NCBI RefSeq assembly: GCF_016405905.1
Contig: NZ_JAEFCB010000012.1
Span: 107,199-171,198 of the forward strand
Reading direction: 5' to 3'
Source of the DNA: Variovorax sp. IB41
Lineage (GTDB): Bacteria > Pseudomonadota > Gammaproteobacteria > Burkholderiales > Burkholderiaceae_C
Length of the DNA stretch: 64,000 bases
A program made the translations under genes and the position numbers. Of the stretch, positions 47,453 to 57,044 are shown one piece after another (within the stretch, counting starts at the first letter, position 1; every line of letters begins with the position of its first letter). The notes beneath the pieces were generated by a model, which worked only from the letters and a program-made list of their open reading frames with translations, did not search any database and was not told where the DNA came from.

Positions 47453-47948
47453 CCGGGCTGCCGCCGCGCAGCCGCCTGACCTGCAGCGCCACGCCCACGA
47501 TGTACAGCACGAACAGCACGCCGGTGATCGCCTTCAGCGCGGGCGCCTCGGCATCCGCCAGCAGCGGCGCGCCCAGCGGAAGCCGCGTCAGCGTCTCGGT
47601 GAACGCCGGTATCCAGTGGAAGAGAAAGCTGGCCGAATAGGCAATGGCCTCGATGTAGCGCGAGTTCTTTCCGAGGCCGCCCCGCCCGGCCAGCGCGCCC
47701 GCGCCGAGCGCGAGCAGCGTCACGATGCCCAGCACATGCGGCTTGCCGAAGCCGCCGTGCTGGAAGATGCCGAAGCCGGTCAGGCAGGTGAGCACCGTGG
47801 TCCAGACGAAGACCCGGCCCCATCCGGTGCGCAGGGTGATTTCCTTGTAGCGCAGCAGGGCGACGATCCCCGCGAAGACGGCGATCAGGCTGATCGCGGT
47901 GTGAATGATCCCGAGGGACGTGAGTCCCAGCCATCCGGTCGCTGCCAT
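47421..47948 (-). CDS. Hypothetical multi-span membrane protein
   Basis: A 175-residue protein with about five hydrophobic segments, including IIHTAISLIAVFAGIVALL at 14-32 and VLGIVTLLALGAGALAG near 72-88. Histidines inside or next to helices (positions near 15, 64, 71 and 111) would suit metal or heme binding but no family is recognised. The start at 47948 follows a GGAG site. It is convergent with arfB and divergent from the DUF3299 gene. Confidence 0.7.
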   Translation of the reverse strand: MAATGWLGLTSLGIIHTAISLIAVFAGIVALLRYKEITLRTGWGRVFVWTTVLTCLTGFGIFQHGGFGKPHVLGIVTLLALGAGALAGRGGLGKNSRYIEAIAYSASFLFHWIPAFTETLTRLPLGAPLLADAEAPALKAITGVLFVLYIVGVALQVRRLRGGSPVSPAPVRASS

Positions 47949-48077
47949 GCGGAGCTCCTCGTTGTTCGTGGTGCGGCATTCTGGCGCGTGCTCATCCATT
48001 TGTGTGAGTTGCGACGATTTGAGTGCCAAAGGCCCTGCTTTACGGGACTGAAACATGTCCCAAGCAAAATCGTGGTC

Positions 48078-48650
48078 ATGAGAAGGTTCATCTCGCGCAT
48101 CCTGCTGCCCGCATTTCTCCTGGTTCCGGCCGCTGCGCTGCTGGCCGGCTGCGGTCCCGAGGCCGGTGCCACGAGCGCGAGCGCGGCCGCGGCCCCCGAG
48201 CTCAAGTGGGACGAGCTCATCCCCAAGAGCTGGGACCCCACCAAGCGCTACCGCAACATCAGCCTGGAGGCCCTGCGCGACAACGACCCGCGCGCGATCC
48301 AGATGCTCGACGAGATGCGCGCCGTCTGGGACAACGCCCCGGTCAACGTGGCGCTCGACGGCACCGCGGCCAAGCTCTCGGGCTTCGTCGTGCCGCTGGA
48401 CAGCACCCAGGACGGCATCCGCGAATTCCTTCTCGTGCCGTACTTCGGCGCCTGCATCCACACCCCGCCGCCCCCCGCAAACCAGATCGTGCACGTGATC
48501 GCCGCCGAGACCTTCAAGGGCCTGCACGCGATGGACACGGTCAAGGTCAGCGGCATCCTGAAGGCCGCGCGCTATGCGTCGGCGGACATGGGCGTGAGCG
48601 GGTACGAGATCACATCGGCGGCGGTGGAGCGCTTCGTTTCCGCGCGATAG
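48078..48650 (+). CDS. DUF3299 lipoprotein
   Basis: A 190-residue lipoprotein with lipobox LLAGC and Cys25. The DUF3299 domain follows (about 45-185), including SGFVVPLDSTQDGIREFLLV and FGACIHTPPPPANQ, where a cysteine and histidine sit close together and may bind a metal. The function of the family is unknown; members often occur with membrane transport genes. CAAAAT ends seven bases before the ATG with no Shine-Dalgarno, suggesting a leaderless message. Confidence 0.85.
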   Translation: MRRFISRILLPAFLLVPAAALLAGCGPEAGATSASAAAAPELKWDELIPKSWDPTKRYRNISLEALRDNDPRAIQMLDEMRAVWDNAPVNVALDGTAAKLSGFVVPLDSTQDGIREFLLVPYFGACIHTPPPPANQIVHVIAAETFKGLHAMDTVKVSGILKAARYASADMGVSGYEITSAAVERFVSAR

Positions 48651-48671
48651 GCCGTCCCTAGAATGCGCCGC

Positions 48672-49955
48672 ATGTCGAACGACACCGGCGCATCGCGCGA
48701 TGCGCGCACAACTTCTTCCTGGACCGGTCCGTTGCTGGCGCTCGCGGGACTGCCCGTTCTGCTGACGCTGGTCTCCACCGCGCTCCCTTGGTCCCCCGTT
48801 GGCATCAACGGCATCGGTCTCGTTTTCTTCGCTGCACAGGCGTTGCTTTTCGCTTTCTCGGCGATGGCTGTCGTGGTGTATGCCTGTCGAAAGGCCGCCC
48901 GCTCCGCCGGATGGGGTGGACTGCCCGAGGCCGCGTTGACGCTGGCCGCGGCGCTGCTGTCGGGCGTGGCGATCGTCGCTTACCAGAGCCACGATCCGTA
49001 CCGTCCCGATGAGGCGGAACAGGCGCAAAAATATGCCGTCGGGTTCTTGCTGGAGAAACTGGCGCCGGTGTTGCTGGGCGGCGATGTGGCGGCGCTGCGC
49101 GACGGGCTGGCATCGCAGGCGGGTGCCGTGGCGCCGGCTTCGTTCCTCTGCGCCGTGCGCCACGACGACGGCATCATCGCCGCCGCGGCCTGGCCGACAG
49201 ACAAGGACGGGCAGCGAAAAGTCTTCGATACAGCCTTCGAGGCTGCCGTCTCCCTGCCGTCGATCCCGGCGGAACAGCGCAAGGCCCTGTTGCTGATCGC
49301 GATGGACGAAGCCCTGCAAAGCGCCGATCGCGTGCGAATCGAACAGCGGCTGGGCTTGGGCCCCGTGCTCGGCGGCGTGAACTGGCAGGCCGACGTGACA
49401 GCCCATACGCCGGGCGTCTCTTGTTCCACATCGACCCCTTGGCCGTTGTCTCGCGTCTTCCACATGCCGCGAAGCGAGATGGCCGGGGCACTCGAATTGC
49501 TGCTCGCCCACGGTTTGCGCATCGATCCTCATTGGGACCCGGAGATCGACGCCCAAGCGCCGCTGCCCGACGCAGTGGTGGCGTTGCTGGCCAAGTCGGG
49601 CATGCCGATCAATGAGGCTTTGCAAGGCGCGTTCATGCTCGCGGAGCGTGTCGACGGAAGGGACATGAGCCAACTTGGTGAAGACCGAAACCCTCGCGTC
49701 GACGACGCGGAGATAGCGCGCTACATCCAGGCGCTGCTCGACAACGGAGCGAGTCCGGCGACCAAGAACACCCGTGGCTTCACGGCATTCGATGCACTGG
49801 CCCAGGTGCGCAAAAGCCTGCAAGGCGCCAGCGATCCGTCCCTGCGGCGCACCGCGCTGTTGGACGATCTGCAGCGGCGCTTGTGCACGGCATTGCCTGC
49901 CGGGCAGCCCGCCGTCAAGTCATGCGCTGCGTCAGGAAATCCAGGAACGAAGTGA
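48672..49955 (+). CDS. Hypothetical membrane protein with ankyrin-like C-terminus
   Basis: A 427-residue protein with three hydrophobic helices near residues 20-40, 46-68 and 85-103, then a long soluble part. Two stretches look like ankyrin repeats: LLLAHGLRIDPHWDPEID near 275 and IQALLDNGASPATKNTRGFT near 365. No family is recognised. The ATG at 48672 is chosen over 48663 because the latter lies inside a TAGAAT hexamer whose end is seven bases before 48672. It ends inside the 3' end of the convergent LysR gene. Confidence 0.65.
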   Translation: MSNDTGASRDARTTSSWTGPLLALAGLPVLLTLVSTALPWSPVGINGIGLVFFAAQALLFAFSAMAVVVYACRKAARSAGWGGLPEAALTLAAALLSGVAIVAYQSHDPYRPDEAEQAQKYAVGFLLEKLAPVLLGGDVAALRDGLASQAGAVAPASFLCAVRHDDGIIAAAAWPTDKDGQRKVFDTAFEAAVSLPSIPAEQRKALLLIAMDEALQSADRVRIEQRLGLGPVLGGVNWQADVTAHTPGVSCSTSTPWPLSRVFHMPRSEMAGALELLLAHGLRIDPHWDPEIDAQAPLPDAVVALLAKSGMPINEALQGAFMLAERVDGRDMSQLGEDRNPRVDDAEIARYIQALLDNGASPATKNTRGFTAFDALAQVRKSLQGASDPSLRRTALLDDLQRRLCTALPAGQPAVKSCAASGNPGTK

Positions 49956-50808
49956 TCCGCGCCGACAGCTGCGTGTTGCGGTAGTACACCGCGTTCACCG
50001 GCTGGCGCACGTCCACCGTTTCCTTCGCCAGCACCTGCACCAGCGCGCCGCTCGCGCGGTCGGCGGCGGTCATGAAATCGGCCAGGCACACGATGCCCGC
50101 GCCGGCCAGCGCGAGCTGACGCAGCGTTTCGCCGCTCGATGCGGCGAGCGTGGGCGCGATGGGCCATTCGTCGCCGTGGATGCCGTTCTCCGCGCGCAGC
50201 GGCCAGCGGTTGAGCGACTCGGGCTGCGTGAAGCCCAGCAGCGCGTGACCGGTCAGATCAGCGGCGTTGCGCGGCTTGCCGTGCGCCTCCAGGTACGCCG
50301 GGCTCGCGAGCACGCGCAGGCGGTGCGTGCCCAGCGGCCGCGCGTGCAGCGTGGAATCGCGCAGCGGGCCGATGCGGATCGCGATGTCGGTGCGCCGCTC
50401 CAGGAGGTCGATGGGCAGGTCGTCGGTGTCCAGCTCCAGGCTGATCTGCGGGTAGAGCCTGCGGAACTCGGGCACCAGCGGCACGATGGCGTGCAGCATG
50501 AAGGGCGAGGCCGCGTTCACGCGCAGACGGCCGGCCGGTTGCTCGCGGCGTACGGCCATCTGCTCTTCGGCATCGTCGATCGCATCGAGGATCGCGCGGG
50601 TGCGCTGCAAAAAGGCCGCGCCTTCCTCGGTGATTTCCAGGCGCCGCGTGGTGCGGCGCATGAGCGTGGTATCGAGCTTCTGCTCCAGGCGGCTGAGCGC
50701 GCGGCTGATGCCCGAGACCGTGTGGCCGAGTTGCTCGGCTGCGGCGGTGATCGAGCCGGTGTCCACCACCGTGCGGAACGCGACGAGTTCTTCGATGGTG
50801 GTTTTCAT
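49915..50808 (-). CDS. LysR-family transcriptional regulator
   Basis: A 297-residue regulator with an N-terminal winged helix-turn-helix (about 3-62, ITAAAEQLGHTVSGISRALS) and a substrate-binding-like effector domain (about 90-290). It lies 19 bases after the SulP transporter gene on the same strand and is probably co-transcribed, unlike the usual divergent arrangement. Targets are unknown. The 3' end overlaps the convergent ankyrin-like gene by about 40 bases. Confidence 0.92.
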   Translation of the reverse strand: MKTTIEELVAFRTVVDTGSITAAAEQLGHTVSGISRALSRLEQKLDTTLMRRTTRRLEITEEGAAFLQRTRAILDAIDDAEEQMAVRREQPAGRLRVNAASPFMLHAIVPLVPEFRRLYPQISLELDTDDLPIDLLERRTDIAIRIGPLRDSTLHARPLGTHRLRVLASPAYLEAHGKPRNAADLTGHALLGFTQPESLNRWPLRAENGIHGDEWPIAPTLAASSGETLRQLALAGAGIVCLADFMTAADRASGALVQVLAKETVDVRQPVNAVYYRNTQLSARITSFLDFLTQRMT

Positions 50809-50827
50809 GGCGCCGGTGCCCGTGTCG

Positions 50828-52546
50828 TCAGCCGGCGGTTTCGGCCTCTGCGGGCACGTCGATGCGCGGCATCAGCGCCGCGAGCGCCTCGCCGTCGGTG
50901 CGGTAGCTGAAAAGCATCGGCCCCGGCGCGAGGAGGCCCGCGCGCTCGAGCACCTGCATGGCCGGCAGCTTCATGCCGCTCAGGTGCAGGCGCACGCCCC
51001 TGGATTCCATCATCCGGCGGATCGAGCCGAACACCTCGGCGCCGGTGATGTCGATGCGGTTGATGGGCTGCGCGAAGAGGCACACGTCGGTGAGCTCGGG
51101 GCGCTCGGCCAGCGCGACGGTGAGCGCGCGTTCGAGCGTGGAGGCCGAGGCGAAGTCGAGCTCCGCGTCCATGCGCAGCGCATAGAGCTGCGGCGCGAGC
51201 GGCGGCAGCTTCCAGAGGTTGCGGTCGCGCAGGCTCCCGTCGGGGTGCAGGCCCACCTCGATGATGCGCGGATGCAGGTGGCGGTACATATAGTGCGCCA
51301 TGCTCGCGAGCAGGCCGCCCAGCACGCCCCAGTAGATGCTGGGCGCGGTCGCGATGGTCAGCACGAAGGTGCCGAAGGCGATGCCCGCCTCGATGCGCGA
51401 GATGCGCCAGAGCGCCGTGAAGCTCGCGGGCTTCACCAGCCCCAGGATGGCCGTGACCACCACCGCCGCCAGCACCGCCTGCGGCACGTGGTACAGCAGC
51501 GGCATCAGCCACAGCAGCGCACCGGCCACCACCACCACGCTGAAGAGCGTCGCCCACCCGGTCTGCGCGCCCGCATAGAGCGTGATGGCCGAGCGCGAGA
51601 ACGACGAGCTGGTCGGGAACGCGCCCGTGAAGCCCGAGGCCAGCTTGGCCAGGCCCTGGCCGATCAGGTCCTGGTTTTCGTTCCACAGCGTGCCGGCGCG
51701 CGCGTTGTCGACCTTGGCGCTGGAGGCGGTCTCCAGGAAGCTCACCAGCGTGATCATCAATGCGGGCAGCACCAGCGCGCTGAACGTACCCAGCGGGAGC
51801 AGGCCGGGCCAGTAGAACGAGGGCAGTCCCGAGGGGAGGCTCCCGACCACGGCGCCGCCGCGCAGCGCGTAGTCGATGCCCCAGCTGATGGCCGCGGCGC
51901 CCGCCACCAGTGCCATGGTGGTTGGAAAGCGCGGCACGAACCGCTTGCCCAGCCACAGCACCGCGATGCTGCCGAGGCCGAAGGCGATGGCCACGAGGTC
52001 GGGCAGCGGCCCGCCCTGCAGCACCTGCGGAATCGTGCGCCCGGTGAAGCCCAGCAGCGAGGGCAGTTGCGAGATCGCGATCAGCACCGCCGCGCCCTGC
52101 GTGAAGCCGATCAGCACCGGCGAATTCACCAGCCGCAGCAGCCAGCCGAAGCGCCCCGCGCCCAGCACGATCTGGATCGCGCCCGACATCAGCGTGAGCC
52201 ACACCGCCATCGCCACCCACTCGGCGCTGCCCGCCACCGCGAGCGGCGCGAGCGAGGCGCCGACCAGGAGGCTGGTGAGCGCCGTCGGCCCGACCGACAG
52301 CCGCTGCGACGAGCTGAACATCACCGCGATCAGCGCGGGAAACAGCGCCGCGTACACGCCGGTCACGAGCGGCATGCCCGCGAGCGCCGCATACGCCACG
52401 CCTTGCGGAATGACCATCAGCGCGACGGTGATGCCGGCCATCGCCTCGCTGCGCAGGAGCGCCCCGGAAGGGCGGGGCCATGCAAGACAGGGAACCCAGC
52501 GCGCGAGGCGCTGGCGCAGGGACGAGGGGGAGGCAGCCGGGGTCAT
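50828..52546 (-). CDS. SulP family anion transporter with STAS domain
   Basis: A 572-residue inner-membrane transporter. Ten or more hydrophobic segments cover about 35-420, with the SulP signatures GVAYAALAGMPLVTGVYAALFPAL-like (shortened here) near 55 and FSRSAITLYAGAQTGWATLF near 305. The C-terminal cytoplasmic STAS domain spans about 440-550 (ALRMDAELDFASASTLE). Substrates of the family include sulfate, bicarbonate and dicarboxylates; none can be chosen from sequence. The start at 52546 gives a normal short N-terminus. Confidence 0.92.
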   Translation of the reverse strand: MTPAASPSSLRQRLARWVPCLAWPRPSGALLRSEAMAGITVALMVIPQGVAYAALAGMPLVTGVYAALFPALIAVMFSSSQRLSVGPTALTSLLVGASLAPLAVAGSAEWVAMAVWLTLMSGAIQIVLGAGRFGWLLRLVNSPVLIGFTQGAAVLIAISQLPSLLGFTGRTIPQVLQGGPLPDLVAIAFGLGSIAVLWLGKRFVPRFPTTMALVAGAAAISWGIDYALRGGAVVGSLPSGLPSFYWPGLLPLGTFSALVLPALMITLVSFLETASSAKVDNARAGTLWNENQDLIGQGLAKLASGFTGAFPTSSSFSRSAITLYAGAQTGWATLFSVVVVAGALLWLMPLLYHVPQAVLAAVVVTAILGLVKPASFTALWRISRIEAGIAFGTFVLTIATAPSIYWGVLGGLLASMAHYMYRHLHPRIIEVGLHPDGSLRDRNLWKLPPLAPQLYALRMDAELDFASASTLERALTVALAERPELTDVCLFAQPINRIDITGAEVFGSIRRMMESRGVRLHLSGMKLPAMQVLERAGLLAPGPMLFSYRTDGEALAALMPRIDVPAEAETAG

Positions 52547-52629
52547 GGAGTCGTTACGCGCGCACGGGGAGAAACAGGCAAGCACATGCGCGGTGCGCCG
52601 CGCGGAGGCCATGCGGGGGCGCTGTCAGG

Positions 52630-53043
52630 TCAGATCAGCGAGGTGGCGTTCTTGAGCACGTAGTCGCAGGCCTTTTCCTTCACCTTCGACGACAGGATCT
52701 TCATGTTGAGCGTCTTGCCGTCGCCGCCTTTGAGCAAACCTTTCGCGCCGCTTTCGAAGTTTTTCTCCTGCTGCTTCTGGCCGGTGATCTTGGCCAGCAG
52801 CTTGTCTTTCACCGAAGCGGCATCGCCGCCGAGGTAGTTGTTCTTCACGCAGTACTGCAGCACGCCGGCGGCGCTGCCGATGGTGCTGGAGCCGATGGAG
52901 GGCATCTTGAAGCCGAGGTTGCCGCTCTGCGAACTGGCGGCCGCGCCGGCCTTTTCCTTCAGTTGGTCGAGCAGGTCGTTGGCCTGTGCCGAGGCGCCTG
53001 CGGCGAGCAGGGCGAGGGCGATGAGTGTGGAGCGGGCATGCAT
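52630..53043 (-). CDS. DUF2501 periplasmic protein (YjjA-like)
   Basis: A 137-residue exported protein with a signal peptide (about 1-21, AGASAQA) and the DUF2501 domain, recognisable by GVLQYCVKNNYLGGDAASVK and a second cysteine in KEKACDYVLKN; the two cysteines probably form a disulfide. E. coli YjjA belongs here; its role is unknown. GGAG lies before the ATG. The gene stands alone between the SulP and peptidase genes. Confidence 0.87.
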   Translation of the reverse strand: MHARSTLIALALLAAGASAQANDLLDQLKEKAGAAASSQSGNLGFKMPSIGSSTIGSAAGVLQYCVKNNYLGGDAASVKDKLLAKITGQKQQEKNFESGAKGLLKGGDGKTLNMKILSSKVKEKACDYVLKNATSLI

Positions 53044-53147
53044 GATGGTCTCCTTGGGAACGCATGAGGGGAGAAGCGCCCGCCAGCATACCGGAGAGTC
53101 CCCGGCGTTTCCGGGGGCATGGCCCCCGAGGGCCCCCGGAGTTCGCC

Positions 53148-54500
53148 CTAGTTCTTGCGCGGCGCGCGCTTCTCCAGCAGCGGTGCGCTCGTGCCCTGCA
53201 CGCCCACGAGGCCCAGCACCGTGACCAGCGAGTTCTGCGCGCCCTTCCAGCCATCGGTCACGTCGATCCACTCCGACAGCGCGTGAAAGCCGCCGGTCTT
53301 GCCGCCCGCGCCGACGATGATGGCCGGGATGCCCAGCGACATCGGCACGTTGGCATCGGTGCTCGCGCCCGTCAGCAGGGTCTTGTGGCCGAAGGCGCTG
53401 TTCGCGCGCGTGGCGGCCTCCACGATCACCGTGTCCGACTGCGTGCGGCCGCCCGGCCGGTCGCCGATCAGCTTGCGGCTCGCGCTCAGCGTGGTCACGT
53501 TCCAGCGCTTGTTCTCTTCCTCGACGGCTTCGTCGATGGCAGCGAGGATCTTCTTCTCGGTCTCCAGCAGCGGCGCCATTTCATCGGAGCGGATGTCGAT
53601 GGCCATGCGCGCGTCCGGCGCGATGGTGTTGACCGAGGTGCCGCCGCTGACGGTGCCGACGGTGAACGTGGTCTTGGGGAACGTGGGCGTGCGCACTTCC
53701 GCGATCTTGGCGATCGCGCGGCCCATGCCGTGGATGGCGCTGGGCACCTGGCCGAACGCGCCGAAGCTGTGGCCGCCCGGGCCCTTGAAGGTGACCTCGT
53801 AGCGGTGGCTGCCCGTGCCCAGCATCAGCACCGTGCCATCGGGCGCCGGCTCCAGGCCGACCATGCCGTCGATGTCCAGGTTGTCGCGAAAGATCGCCTT
53901 GATGCCGCGCAGGTTGCCCAGTTCTTCCTCGCCGACGTTGCCGACGATGAGCAGGTCGCCCACGGTCTGGATCTTGTTGTCGTTGAGCACCTTGATCCAC
54001 GACAGCAGCACCGAGAGGCCGCGCGTGTCGTCGGAGATGCCAGGGGCGTAGAGCTTGCCGTCGCGCTCCTTCACCTTCACGTCGGTGCCGGCGGGGAACA
54101 CCGTATCGAGGTGCGCGGAGATCAGCAACTTGGGGCCGTTGCCCGTGCCCTTGCGCAGACCCACGACGTTGCCTTCGGCGTCGATCTTCGCGTCCGTGAG
54201 GCCCAACGCCTTCATGCGTGCGAGGAAGGCTTCGGCGCGTTTCTGTTCCTTGAACGGAGGCGCTTCGATCTCGGTGAGCATCTTCAAATCTTCGACCGAG
54301 CGCTCGTGATCGGCCTTGACCGCATCGAGCAGTTTCTGGACTGCGGGCGCCGCCATCAGCTGCGTGTAGGCCTTGTCGATCTCGGGCCGCACCTGCGCGG
54401 GCGTGGCCGCGACGGCGGCGTTCTGGGCCTGGGCGAGCCCGGCGGTGCAGGCGAGGGCGATGACGATCGGGGCAAGGCGGAATGACGCGGAGCGAGGCAT
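53148..54500 (-). CDS. Exported M20 family metallopeptidase
   Basis: A 450-residue zinc peptidase. The signal peptide (about 1-25) ends AGLAQAQ, so it acts in the periplasm. Metal-binding segments are LISAHLDTVFPAGTD near 128, the SDDTRGLSVLLSW aspartate and VGNVGEEELGNLRG with the catalytic Glu. The dimerisation domain (about 230-345) contains GPGGHSFGAFGQVPSAIHGM. M20 enzymes cut dipeptides, tripeptides or acyl-amino acids. The gene is alone and divergent from a GcvA-like regulator, which may control it. Confidence 0.92.
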   Translation of the reverse strand: MPRSASFRLAPIVIALACTAGLAQAQNAAVAATPAQVRPEIDKAYTQLMAAPAVQKLLDAVKADHERSVEDLKMLTEIEAPPFKEQKRAEAFLARMKALGLTDAKIDAEGNVVGLRKGTGNGPKLLISAHLDTVFPAGTDVKVKERDGKLYAPGISDDTRGLSVLLSWIKVLNDNKIQTVGDLLIVGNVGEEELGNLRGIKAIFRDNLDIDGMVGLEPAPDGTVLMLGTGSHRYEVTFKGPGGHSFGAFGQVPSAIHGMGRAIAKIAEVRTPTFPKTTFTVGTVSGGTSVNTIAPDARMAIDIRSDEMAPLLETEKKILAAIDEAVEEENKRWNVTTLSASRKLIGDRPGGRTQSDTVIVEAATRANSAFGHKTLLTGASTDANVPMSLGIPAIIVGAGGKTGGFHALSEWIDVTDGWKGAQNSLVTVLGLVGVQGTSAPLLEKRAPRKN

Positions 54501-54651
54501 GGCGGTGGGTTGTCCTTGAAGGTGAAGACGCGGCGAAAGGGCGCACGAAAGGGCGCAGCCGGCGCGGCGCCGTCAGCAATTCTTAGGGGCAAGTGAGCCG
54601 GCCGCTCTGGTTTAATCTTTGGCCTTGTCAGTTTTTCTTACGAACCCCGCC

Positions 54652-55563
54652 ATGCGCCGCCACATTCCGAGCACCCGAGCGCTGCTGATCTTCGATGCGG
54701 TCGCGCGCCATCACGGCGTCGGCAAGGCGGCCGAGGAGCTGTGCCTCACGCACAGCGCCGTGAGCCAGCAGCTGCGGCTCCTCGAATCGCAGATCGGCGT
54801 GCGGCTCGTGCAGCGCACCGCGCGCGGCACCGAGCTCACCGATGCCGGGCGCCGTTATCACGGCCAGATCGCGGGCGACCTCATGCGGCTGCAGAACCAC
54901 ACGCTCGAAGCGATGGCGCAGCGCGTCGATGGCCTGCGGCTCATCGTCGGTGCGGTGCCCGTGCTGGCCGAGGGCTGGCTCACGCCGCTGCTGCCGCAGT
55001 TCATCGCGCGCAACCCGGGCTGCAGCCTGCACCTGCAGGTGTTTCCGACCGATCTCTACATGGCCGACATGCCGTTCGACGTGGGCGTGCAGTACGACGA
55101 CGCCGTGTGGCCCGGCGCCGATGCGCGGCCCTTGATGGGCGAGTTCTGCGTGGCGGTGTGCGCCCCGCGCGCGAAGGGCCGGACCGCGATGGCGCGCGGC
55201 GACTTTCGCGCCGCGCCGCTGCTGCAGCTGCGCACGCGCATGGGCGCGTGGGAAGAGTGGTTCGCGCAGACGCCGCACGCGCAGCCGCCCGAGAACCTCG
55301 TGGCGGGGCACCGCTTCGATCTGTTCTCGTCGCTGGTCGCGGCGGTGCGCGCCGATCTCGGCGTGGGGCTGGTGCCGGCGTACTACGTCGAGCGCGAACT
55401 GCGTTCGGGCGAGCTGCGGCTCGCGTGCGCGCACCGGGCGCCATCGAGCCGTGGCTACAGCGTGTTCATGGCGCCGAACCGCACGGTCGATCCGCTGGCG
55501 GAAGCTTTCGTCGAATGGCTCCGCGAGGCGGGCGCCCAGGCCGCATCGCAGCAGGCGGCTTAG
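54652..55563 (+). CDS. GcvA-like LysR-family transcriptional regulator
   Basis: A 303-residue regulator. The N-terminal block IPSTRALLIFDAVARHHGV and LCLTHSAVSQQLRLLES form the GcvA-type helix-turn-helix; the effector domain spans about 90-290. The ATG at 54652 is preferred to 54619 because family proteins start close to the helix-turn-helix. It is divergent from the M20 peptidase gene, the usual sign of a regulator-target pair. Its last bases overlap the stop of the convergent ketosynthase gene. Confidence 0.92.
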   Translation: MRRHIPSTRALLIFDAVARHHGVGKAAEELCLTHSAVSQQLRLLESQIGVRLVQRTARGTELTDAGRRYHGQIAGDLMRLQNHTLEAMAQRVDGLRLIVGAVPVLAEGWLTPLLPQFIARNPGCSLHLQVFPTDLYMADMPFDVGVQYDDAVWPGADARPLMGEFCVAVCAPRAKGRTAMARGDFRAAPLLQLRTRMGAWEEWFAQTPHAQPPENLVAGHRFDLFSSLVAAVRADLGVGLVPAYYVERELRSGELRLACAHRAPSSRGYSVFMAPNRTVDPLAEAFVEWLREAGAQAASQQAA

Positions 55564-56774
55564 TCGGCGCGGCGGAAAAGCAGCACCGAGTTCGTGCCGC
55601 CGAAGGCGAAGGAATTGCTCATCGCCGCTTGGAGCGCCGGTGCGGCGCTGTCGTCCTGCGCGACGAGATTCATCTGGCAGGCCGGATCGATCTCGCGGCA
55701 GTTCGCATTGGGCGGCAGCTGCCGGCGCTGCAGCGCGAGCACCGTGATGAGCGCCTCGATGGCGCCCGCCGCGCCGAGCATGTGGCCGTGCAGCGCCTTG
55801 GTGGAGCTCACGCGGAGCTTGTCGAAATCGTCGCCCCACACCTCGGCCAGCGCATTGCGCTCGACCACGTCGCCGATGCGCGTGGCCGTGCCGTGCGCGT
55901 TGCAATAGCCCACGTCGCGCGGCTGCAGGCCGGCTTGCCGCAGCGCCTGGCGCAAGGCGCGCGCCTGGCCGGGTGCGTCGGGCTTGGTGAGATGGGTGGC
56001 ATCGCTGGAGAGGCCCCAGCCGGCCAGCGTGGCATGGCTGCGCGCGCCGCGGCGGCGCGCGCGCTCGGCCGATTCGAGCACAAGGAAGGCCGCGCCTTCG
56101 CCGAGCGCGAAACCGCTGCGGTCGCTCGCGAACGGCCGCACCGCGCCGGCCGCTTCGCCGGGCTGGAAGGTGGCCAGCGTCTGCATCGCCTGCCAGGCCA
56201 GCACCACGCCGGGCACGATCAGCGCCTCGCTGCCGCCGGCAATGGCGATGTCCACTTCGCCGCGCTCGATCGCCTTGGCCGCTTCGGCGATGGCGACCGA
56301 CGACGAGGCGCAGGCCACGGAGTAGGTGAGCACCGGGCCGAGCACGCCGTTGCGCATCGCCACGTGGGCCGCGGGCGCGTTGGGCATGAAGGCCGGAATG
56401 GTGAGCGGCGACACGCGCCCGTTGCCGCGGTAGGCCGCCTCCAGTGCGGCCGCGCCGCCCATGCCGCACCCGGCATACACGCCGACGCGTTCGAGATCGG
56501 CATCGGCCAGCGGCAGGTTCGCATCGCGCAGCGCGAGGTCGGCCGCGGCCACCGCGAGCTGGCTCACGCGGTCGACGCCGGCCAGCTGCAGCTTGGTGAA
56601 CCAGCGCGTTTCGTCGAATGCCACCGTGGCGGCGGCAGCCGGCTTGGGCAGTTCGGGAAAGACCGGCTGGATGGCCGATCGGGCCTGCAGCAGCGCCTCG
56701 AACAGCGCGCCGGGCTCGTCGCCGTGGGGCGCCATGACGCCCAGCCCGGTGACGGCAACCTCGTGGCGGTTCAC
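55560..56774 (-). CDS. Beta-ketoacyl-ACP synthase (FabF/FabB type)
   Basis: A 404-residue condensing enzyme with the full catalytic triad: Cys155 in SVACASSSVA, His294 in NAHGTATRIGD and His329 in KALHGHMLGAAGA, plus Lys326 and the C-terminal FGGTNSVLLF. It should extend an acyl chain carried on an acyl carrier protein. The start is GTG at 56774, overlapping the ACP stop as GTGA, so translation is coupled. No ketoreductase or dehydratase genes are next to it, so it is not a primary fatty-acid locus. Confidence 0.92.
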   Translation of the reverse strand: MNRHEVAVTGLGVMAPHGDEPGALFEALLQARSAIQPVFPELPKPAAAATVAFDETRWFTKLQLAGVDRVSQLAVAAADLALRDANLPLADADLERVGVYAGCGMGGAAALEAAYRGNGRVSPLTIPAFMPNAPAAHVAMRNGVLGPVLTYSVACASSSVAIAEAAKAIERGEVDIAIAGGSEALIVPGVVLAWQAMQTLATFQPGEAAGAVRPFASDRSGFALGEGAAFLVLESAERARRRGARSHATLAGWGLSSDATHLTKPDAPGQARALRQALRQAGLQPRDVGYCNAHGTATRIGDVVERNALAEVWGDDFDKLRVSSTKALHGHMLGAAGAIEALITVLALQRRQLPPNANCREIDPACQMNLVAQDDSAAPALQAAMSNSFAFGGTNSVLLFRRAD

Positions 56775-57013
56775 GCGACCTTCGCGGCCCGGACCTTGTC
56801 CACCAGCAGCGCGAGCTCGGCCAGGGTGTCGATGCTCGCGTCCTCGTCGGGCATGGTGATGCCGAAGTGGTCTTCGATGGCAAAGAGGAATTCGGCCAGC
56901 GCCAGCGAATCGAGACCGCCGGTTTCGCGCATGGAGGCGTTGGGGTCGAGCTTGGACGGTTCGATGCCGTACTTCTCGTGAATCAGGTCCTGCAATTCCT
57001 TCAGCGAACTCAT
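56771..57013 (-). CDS. Acyl carrier protein
   Basis: An 80-residue four-helix carrier. The phosphopantetheine serine is Ser36 in GGLDSLALAEF, where the usual DSL motif is kept. The sequence differs clearly from housekeeping AcpP (more Ala-rich, basic end), so it is a specialised carrier. It overlaps the ketosynthase gene by four bases and lies 96 bases after the PAP2 gene. Confidence 0.93.
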   Translation of the reverse strand: MSSLKELQDLIHEKYGIEPSKLDPNASMRETGGLDSLALAEFLFAIEDHFGITMPDEDASIDTLAELALLVDKVRAAKVA

Positions 57014-57044
57014 CGTGCGATGCCTGTCGTCTTGTGCCGCCGTT

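Noticed and set aside
54628..56883. A 751-residue minus-strand frame over the GcvA-like and ketosynthase genes
   Set aside because: It overlaps the GcvA-like gene antisense and the ketosynthase in a wrong frame; the translated sequence has no motif.
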